This document shows, piece after piece, positions 59,993-64,000 of a stretch of 64,000 nt of DNA (its first letter is position 1; every line of letters starts with the position of its first letter). The notes below the pieces were generated by a model, which worked only from the letters and a program-made list of their open reading frames with translations, had not been told where the DNA came from and did not search any database. The DNA lies in NCBI RefSeq assembly GCF_900114625.1, contig NZ_FOZL01000001.1, forward strand, positions 868,001 to 932,000. The letters run 5' to 3'. The stretch comes from Granulicella pectinivorans. Its GTDB lineage: Bacteria; Acidobacteriota; Terriglobia; Terriglobales; Acidobacteriaceae. The position numbers were made by a program, and so were the translations under genes.

Positions 59993-60745
59993 CTAACGTG
60001 CCGGAGTCAGTTCAATCTGGAAGATCTTTGGCCACTGCTTCCCGGTGACGAACAACCGCTTCCCCTTCTCATCCCAGGCGATCCCGTTGAGCACCGACTC
60101 GGAGTCGACCTTCTCCCCCTCCGGCAGAATCCCTGCCAGGTCGATCCACGCGATCACATGCCCGTCCGCCGGAGCGATCCGCGCAATGCGATCGGAGTGC
60201 CACACATTCGCATAGATCTCGCCATTCACATACTCCAGCTCGTTCAACTGGTCGATCGCCCGCGCGCCGTCATGCACCTCAATGTGGCGCACCTCCCCGA
60301 AGGTCTCCGGATTCCGGAAACGCAGCGTCGCGCTCCCGTCGCTGGTGACGATCTCGGTCTTCGTCCGCGTCATCCCCCAGCCTTCGCCCGTATACGAGAA
60401 GTGCTTCACGAACCGCAGCGAAAAGCGGTCGTAGACGAAACAGATGTGCGTCGTCCAGGTCCACTCGTAGACGTATGGCCCCCAGTCGACGATGCCTTCG
60501 CCAAAGTAGATCGGATCGAGCTCCGTATGCTGCAGCACGCGTCCGGTCTCAGGATCCGTAGCCAGCACCTGCGACCGCCCCTTCATCCCCGTGCCCTCGT
60601 AGAACAGACCATCGCGGTAAAAGAACCCCTCCGTATACGCGGTCGTCGCGTGCGGAAAGATCCTGACGACCTTGTAGCCCTGAACCGGCGCGGCCTGGGA
60701 GGGAACAGCGAGCAGCAGCAGAAGAAGAGCGAAGACGATGCGCAT
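59993..60745 (-). CDS. Secreted glutaminyl-peptide cyclotransferase
   Basis: A 250-residue enzyme of the plant/bacterial glutaminyl cyclase type (beta-propeller), with a signal peptide (IVFALLLLLLAVPSQA). It converts N-terminal Gln to pyroglutamate on exported proteins. Motifs: TTAYTEGFFYRDG near the start, YEWTWTTHICFVYD-type propeller repeats, and NELEYVNGEIYANVWHSDRIARI with the Glu and Trp near the active site. The ATG has GGAGG upstream. It is divergent from the XRE regulator, separated by the repeat operator. Confidence 0.9.
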   Translation of the reverse strand: MRIVFALLLLLLAVPSQAAPVQGYKVVRIFPHATTAYTEGFFYRDGLFYEGTGMKGRSQVLATDPETGRVLQHTELDPIYFGEGIVDWGPYVYEWTWTTHICFVYDRFSLRFVKHFSYTGEGWGMTRTKTEIVTSDGSATLRFRNPETFGEVRHIEVHDGARAIDQLNELEYVNGEIYANVWHSDRIARIAPADGHVIAWIDLAGILPEGEKVDSESVLNGIAWDEKGKRLFVTGKQWPKIFQIELTPAR

Positions 60746-60811
60746 GTTCCTCCACGATATCGCGGTGTGGGAGGGCCGTCGAAAGCCTTGCGCAAAGAAC
60801 CCTCTTGCGCG

Positions 60812-60849
60812 ATATTACAGATTGCGATATAAATATTGCAGATCGCAAT
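60812..60849. promoter_or_regulatory. Two 17-bp direct repeats 21 bp apart, putative XRE operator
   Basis: ATATTACAGATTGCGAT (60812-60828) and ATATTGCAGATCGCAAT (60833-60849) match at 14 of 17 positions. Start-to-start spacing is 21 bp, two DNA turns, which places two protein dimers on the same face. Inside them ATTGCGAT and ATCGCAAT form an inverted pair. They end 6 bases before the XRE start codon. Confidence 0.65.
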
Positions 60850-60855
60850 AACGCT

Positions 60856-61449
60856 ATGAAGCTCTCAGAAAAAATACGGTACTTACGCGAAGTCGAGGGG
60901 TCCCTCCGCGGGATGAACCGCGCCATGACCCAGCAGGAGGTCGTCCAGGCCATCCACGAGTCCGAGACCGGCGGCAAGACCATCAGCCAGAGCTATCTCT
61001 CGCAGATCGAGTCCGGTGCCCGCCCGCACCTCACCAACACGACCAGGCTCCTTCTGGCGCGTTTCTTCAAGGTGCACCCCGGCTACCTGGTCGACGACCC
61101 CGAAGGGTATAACGCCCAGTTGATGAGCGACCTCGAGACCGTCGAGGACAAACTCGACCTCTGGCTCATCGGCGGAGCCGAGCGCTTCCGCCGCGATCCC
61201 TGCCTCGGACAGGCGCTCCTCACGCTGGCCCGCCACGACGACTCCCGCCGCTGCCTCCTGCTGCTGGAGTCGATCCTCGACACGCCCAACCTGCTCGACC
61301 GTCTCCTGCACGTCCTGCGGCCGGATGCCTTCGAGACCGAAGGCGAGCCACCCTGCGCGCCCGTTCCCACAGAGAACCCCGCGCCCCAACTTCTCCTTCC
61401 GGAGACGAAAGCCCGGAAGACCACCACCAAAGCTCGCAAGGCGAAATGA
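60856..61449 (+). CDS. XRE-family regulator of the flotillin operon
   Basis: A 197-residue DNA-binding protein. The N-terminal helix-turn-helix (about 20-80) shows MTQQEVVQAIHES...ISQSYLSQIESGARPHLTNTTRLLLARFF, with recognition helix QSYLSQIESG, similar to SinR/XRE repressors. The remainder is helical, ending in a basic TKARKTTTKARKAK tail. The ATG at 60856 is directly preceded by the direct-repeat operator. Its stop overlaps the next ATG (ATGA), so it is translationally coupled to the NfeD-like gene, which suggests autoregulation of the whole operon. Confidence 0.88.
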   Translation: MKLSEKIRYLREVEGSLRGMNRAMTQQEVVQAIHESETGGKTISQSYLSQIESGARPHLTNTTRLLLARFFKVHPGYLVDDPEGYNAQLMSDLETVEDKLDLWLIGGAERFRRDPCLGQALLTLARHDDSRRCLLLLESILDTPNLLDRLLHVLRPDAFETEGEPPCAPVPTENPAPQLLLPETKARKTTTKARKAK

Positions 61450-62054
61450 CCATGGAAAACATCTTCCTCATCTGCTTCGGAGTCGGCCTCAGCATGTCGG
61501 TCCTGGCCATGTTCGCCGGCACGGGCCACCTTCACCTCGGCCACTTCCACTTCGGACACGTCCACACCGGAAAGGCCGCCGGCACCCACGGCCTCGGATC
61601 CGCCTTCAACGGCTTCACCATCCCGGCCTTCCTCTGTTGGTTCGGCGGAACCGGCTACCTCATGCTGCGCTCGGGCATCTGGTCGATGCCGTTGATCGTC
61701 CTCTTCGCCGTCGTCAGCGGCACCGCCGGAGCATCGCTGGTCTACGCCCTGCTCTTCAAGGTGCTCATGCCCAGCGAGCGTGTCCTCAGCAGGGAAGACA
61801 CTGAGATGACCGGCGTCGTCGCCCGCGTCTCTGACCAGATCCGCACCGGAGGCACCGGCGAAATCCTCTTCTCGCAGATGGGTGCCCGCAAGTCCGCCGC
61901 GGCCCGCAGCGAGGATGGCCTGCCCATCCCGCGCGACGCCGAGGTGGTCGTCCTCCGCTACGAGCGCGGCATCGCCTACGTCCGGGCCTGGGATGTAGCC
62001 CACCCCTACGACGACGTCCTGCAGCCGCCCGCCCGCACGGCGCTGCACGACTAA
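61446..62054 (+). CDS. NfeD-like membrane protein, flotillin partner
   Basis: A 202-residue protein with two or three N-terminal helices (IFLICFGVGLSMSVLAMFAG, FTIPAFLCWFGGTGYLML, IVLFAVVSGTAGASLVYALLF), a His-rich loop (HLHLGHFHFGHVHTG, about 29-43) that could bind metal, and a C-terminal OB-type domain (MTGVVARVSDQIRTGGTGEILFS...YVRAWD), as in NfeD/YqiJ proteins that pair with flotillins. It overlaps the XRE stop by 4 bp and precedes the flotillin gene by about 125 bp. The His-rich loop is not a usual NfeD feature. Confidence 0.85.
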   Translation: MTMENIFLICFGVGLSMSVLAMFAGTGHLHLGHFHFGHVHTGKAAGTHGLGSAFNGFTIPAFLCWFGGTGYLMLRSGIWSMPLIVLFAVVSGTAGASLVYALLFKVLMPSERVLSREDTEMTGVVARVSDQIRTGGTGEILFSQMGARKSAAARSEDGLPIPRDAEVVVLRYERGIAYVRAWDVAHPYDDVLQPPARTALHD

Positions 62055-62181
62055 ACAAGTTTCCCCGGGACAAGAGAGGCCGTTCCAGGGAGTTTTCACG
62101 CAGCAAAGGCTGTCCTGCCCTCCGCGTCGCAACGGAGTAACCCCAACCCACTCACCCGCTCCAAAGGAGCATTAGAAAGTC

Positions 62182-63636
62182 ATGTCACTTTCCATTCCAG
62201 TCATCGTAGGGCTTTGTGTCCTGGGTATCTTCATCCTCTTCTCCGCCGTGGGTAAGCTGTTCCGCAAGGTGGGGCCGAATGAGGCCGTGATCGTATACGG
62301 TTACCGCGGGGCGCGTGTGATCACCAAAGGCGGCGCGGTGATCTTACCGGTGGTCGAAACGTATCGCGCGCTCACGCTCGAACTCATGAGCTTCGACGTA
62401 GCTCCCCAGCAGGATCTCTACACCAAGCAGGGCGTAGCCGTCACCGTCGAGGCCGTGGCCCAGATCAAGGTGCGTTCGGATCACGAGTCCATCCTCACGG
62501 CCGCCGAGCAGTTCCTCTCGAAATCGCCCGACCAGCGCGAAGGCCTCATCCGCCTCGTCATGGAAGGCCATCTCCGCGGCATCATCGGTCAGTTGACGGT
62601 CGAGCAGATCGTCAAGGAGCCCGAGATGGTCGCCGAGCGCATGCGCGCCACCTGCATGGACGACATGTCCAAGATGGGGCTCGAGGTCGTCAGCTTCACC
62701 ATCCGTGAGGTCCGCGACAAGAATGAGTACATCACCAACATGGGCCGTCCCGACGTAGCGCGCATCAAGCGCGACGCTGAGATCGCCGCCGCCGAAGCCG
62801 AGCGCGATACTGCCATCCGTCGTGCCAACGCCCTCCGCGAAGCAGCCATCGCCAAGGCCGCCAGCGATCAGGACCGCGTCATCGCCGAGACCGCCTCGCT
62901 CGGGAAACAGGCCGAGGCCCAGCGCGACCTCGACATCCAGAAGGCGCAGTTCACCGAGCAGAGCCGCAAGCAGGAGGCCCAGGCCGACAAGGCGTACGAA
63001 CTCCAGACCAACGTCATGCAGCAGCAGGTTGTCGCGGAACAGGTCAAGGTCCTTCAGATCGAGAAGATGGCTCAGGTCAAGGTGCAGGAGGCTGAAATCC
63101 TCCGTCACGAGGCCGAGTTGATTTCGACCATCCTCAAGGGCTCGGAAGTCGAAGCCAAGCGCATCCAGAACATTGCTGCGGCGGAAAAGGCTCGCGCCAC
63201 CATCGAGGCCGAAGGTAAGGCTGCCGCACAGCGCGTACAAGGCGAGGCGCAGGCTGCCATCACTCGTCTCCAGGGTCAGGCCGAAGCCGACGTCATCTTC
63301 CAAAAGGGCGAGGCCGAGGCCAAGGCGATGAACGTGAAGGCCGAAGCGTACCAGGAGTGGACGCAGGCCGCGGTCGTCGACAAGCTCATCACCAACATGG
63401 CGGATGTAGTCCGTGCCATGGCCGAGCCGCTGTCGAAGGTCGACAAGATCACCATCATCTCCACCGGCGACGAGGGAGGCGGCATGGGGGCCAACCGCGT
63501 CACCGGCGAGATCACCAAGATCGCCGCGCAGGTCCCCGCACTGCTCGAATCCCTCACGGGTCTCAAGCTCGCCGACCTCATGGGTCAGGTCAAGCCAATG
63601 GCTCCCCGCAAGGACGACTCGACACCCAACACGTAA
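62182..63636 (+). CDS. Flotillin-like SPFH protein (YqiK/FloT type)
   Basis: A 484-residue lipid-raft-type scaffold. It has an N-terminal membrane helix (IPVIVGLCVLGIFILFSAVGKLF), the SPFH domain (about 35-220, with FRKVGPNEAVIVYGYRGARVITKGG and DVAPQQDLYTKQGVAVTVEAVAQIKV), and a long flotillin coiled coil with EA-rich repeats (about 220-400, e.g. EAEADVIFQ-type, here QAEADVIFQKGEAEAKAMNVKAEAYQEW). The C terminus is Pro-rich. It follows the NfeD-like gene, the usual pairing, with AAAGGAG before the ATG. Confidence 0.95.
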   Translation: MSLSIPVIVGLCVLGIFILFSAVGKLFRKVGPNEAVIVYGYRGARVITKGGAVILPVVETYRALTLELMSFDVAPQQDLYTKQGVAVTVEAVAQIKVRSDHESILTAAEQFLSKSPDQREGLIRLVMEGHLRGIIGQLTVEQIVKEPEMVAERMRATCMDDMSKMGLEVVSFTIREVRDKNEYITNMGRPDVARIKRDAEIAAAEAERDTAIRRANALREAAIAKAASDQDRVIAETASLGKQAEAQRDLDIQKAQFTEQSRKQEAQADKAYELQTNVMQQQVVAEQVKVLQIEKMAQVKVQEAEILRHEAELISTILKGSEVEAKRIQNIAAAEKARATIEAEGKAAAQRVQGEAQAAITRLQGQAEADVIFQKGEAEAKAMNVKAEAYQEWTQAAVVDKLITNMADVVRAMAEPLSKVDKITIISTGDEGGGMGANRVTGEITKIAAQVPALLESLTGLKLADLMGQVKPMAPRKDDSTPNT

Positions 63637-63728
63637 ACCAGACCCCCCGCCCGGCCCAACCAGCCGAGCGGGGGCCGTCCCTCACAACTGGCAACTGACA
63701 ACTTCATCACTGGCCCCTGGAGGCCGTC

Positions 63729-63959
63729 ATGCTCACCCTTCTCATCCTCGCTCCTGTCTTCGTCGTCGTCCTGGTCATCACCACGCTGGTGCGCCTGCTC
63801 GTCGGTCCTCTGCGCTACCACCCTCGTTATCACCGTCATTTCTATGGCTACGACCCCTACGGTTGCGGCGGCTGGGGTTATCGCCGTCATCGATTCGGGG
63901 GCCTCGGACTCATCCTCTTCCTCACCGCCGTAGACCGCTTCTTCGACCGCCACTTCTAA
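63729..63959 (+). CDS. Small Tyr/Arg/His-rich membrane protein
   Basis: A 76-residue protein: a hydrophobic N-terminal helix (LTLLILAPVFVVVLVITTLVRLLVG), a Tyr/Arg/His-rich middle (RYHPRYHRHFYGYDPYGCGGWGYRRHRFGG), and a hydrophobic end (LGLILFLTAVDRFFDRHF). The strong Tyr/Gly/Arg character suggests a surface or cell-envelope protein. It follows the flotillin gene by about 90 bp, so may be part of the same operon. Not recognised as a known family. Confidence 0.65.
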   Translation: MLTLLILAPVFVVVLVITTLVRLLVGPLRYHPRYHRHFYGYDPYGCGGWGYRRHRFGGLGLILFLTAVDRFFDRHF

Positions 63960-63967
63960 ACCGCCGC

Positions 63968-64000
63968 AACACCGGGTGCCCCACATCTCGCTTCTGAGAT
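63968..64000. repeat. Dispersed repeat, family A (cut by window end)
   Basis: CCGGGTGCCCCACATCTCGCTTCTGAGAT continues to the window edge, matching copies at 14791 and 33453. The complementary half (GATGTGGG) lies beyond the end. Confidence 0.8.

Overview
This is a GC-rich bacterial chromosome segment that starts at dnaN, next to the replication origin: a consensus DnaA box lies at 40-48. Gene content (HpnI hopanoid glycosyltransferase, ROK kinase, paired MacB-type permeases, many secreted enzymes) and several families of dispersed intergenic repeats suggest an acidobacterium of the Granulicella/Edaphobacter/Terriglobus type. That placement is an inference from gene style, since no rRNA is present.

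Layout. 1-16.5 kb is housekeeping: dnaN, an NmrA-like reductase divergent from an Rrf2 regulator, ornithine aminotransferase, a YciE/YciF ferritin-like protein behind a large 5' hairpin, a lipoate/2-oxoacid dehydrogenase block (E2, lipB, lpdA), hemB, mutS2 and purEK. 16.6-36.3 kb is a prophage-like cluster read leftward from a strong promoter (TTGACA-N17-TATAAC, 36238-36266). It encodes a zinc-ribbon protein, a sigma-4-like regulator, a prohead protease, an HK97-fold-type capsid, connector and tail proteins, a 1660-residue fibre with a C-terminal SGNH esterase, the large terminase, portal and a tail-tip-like protein. No integrase, replication gene or tape measure was seen, and host-type repeats have entered many of its spacers, so it looks old and domesticated or defective. 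Between terminase and portal sits a 2.1-kb cassette carrying a HipA-like kinase and a DUF3037 protein, inside what looks like one dispersed repeat split in two (perfect 18-bp inverted ends, 56-bp internal direct repeats).

36.4-64 kb returns to host genes: an alpha/beta hydrolase, two tandem 32-residue membrane proteins, glyA, rnpB (minus strand), two MacB-like permeases, hpnI, a cNMP-DUF1003 protein, a PMT/ArnT-type glycosyltransferase, an EmrB-type efflux pump with a divergent AraC regulator, a LysR/aldo-keto reductase pair, an M28 peptidase, a Rieske oxygenase, a polysaccharide-polymerase-like membrane protein, a ROK kinase, a 48-residue zinc-ribbon protein, a secreted VOC protein, glutaminyl cyclase, and an XRE-NfeD-like-flotillin group whose regulator is preceded by two 17-bp direct repeats 21 bp apart.

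Themes across the window are several genes that look leaderless (TANNNT 6-8 nt before the start codon), repeats that abut stop codons, and terminator-like hairpins placed just ahead of the capsid and portal genes.
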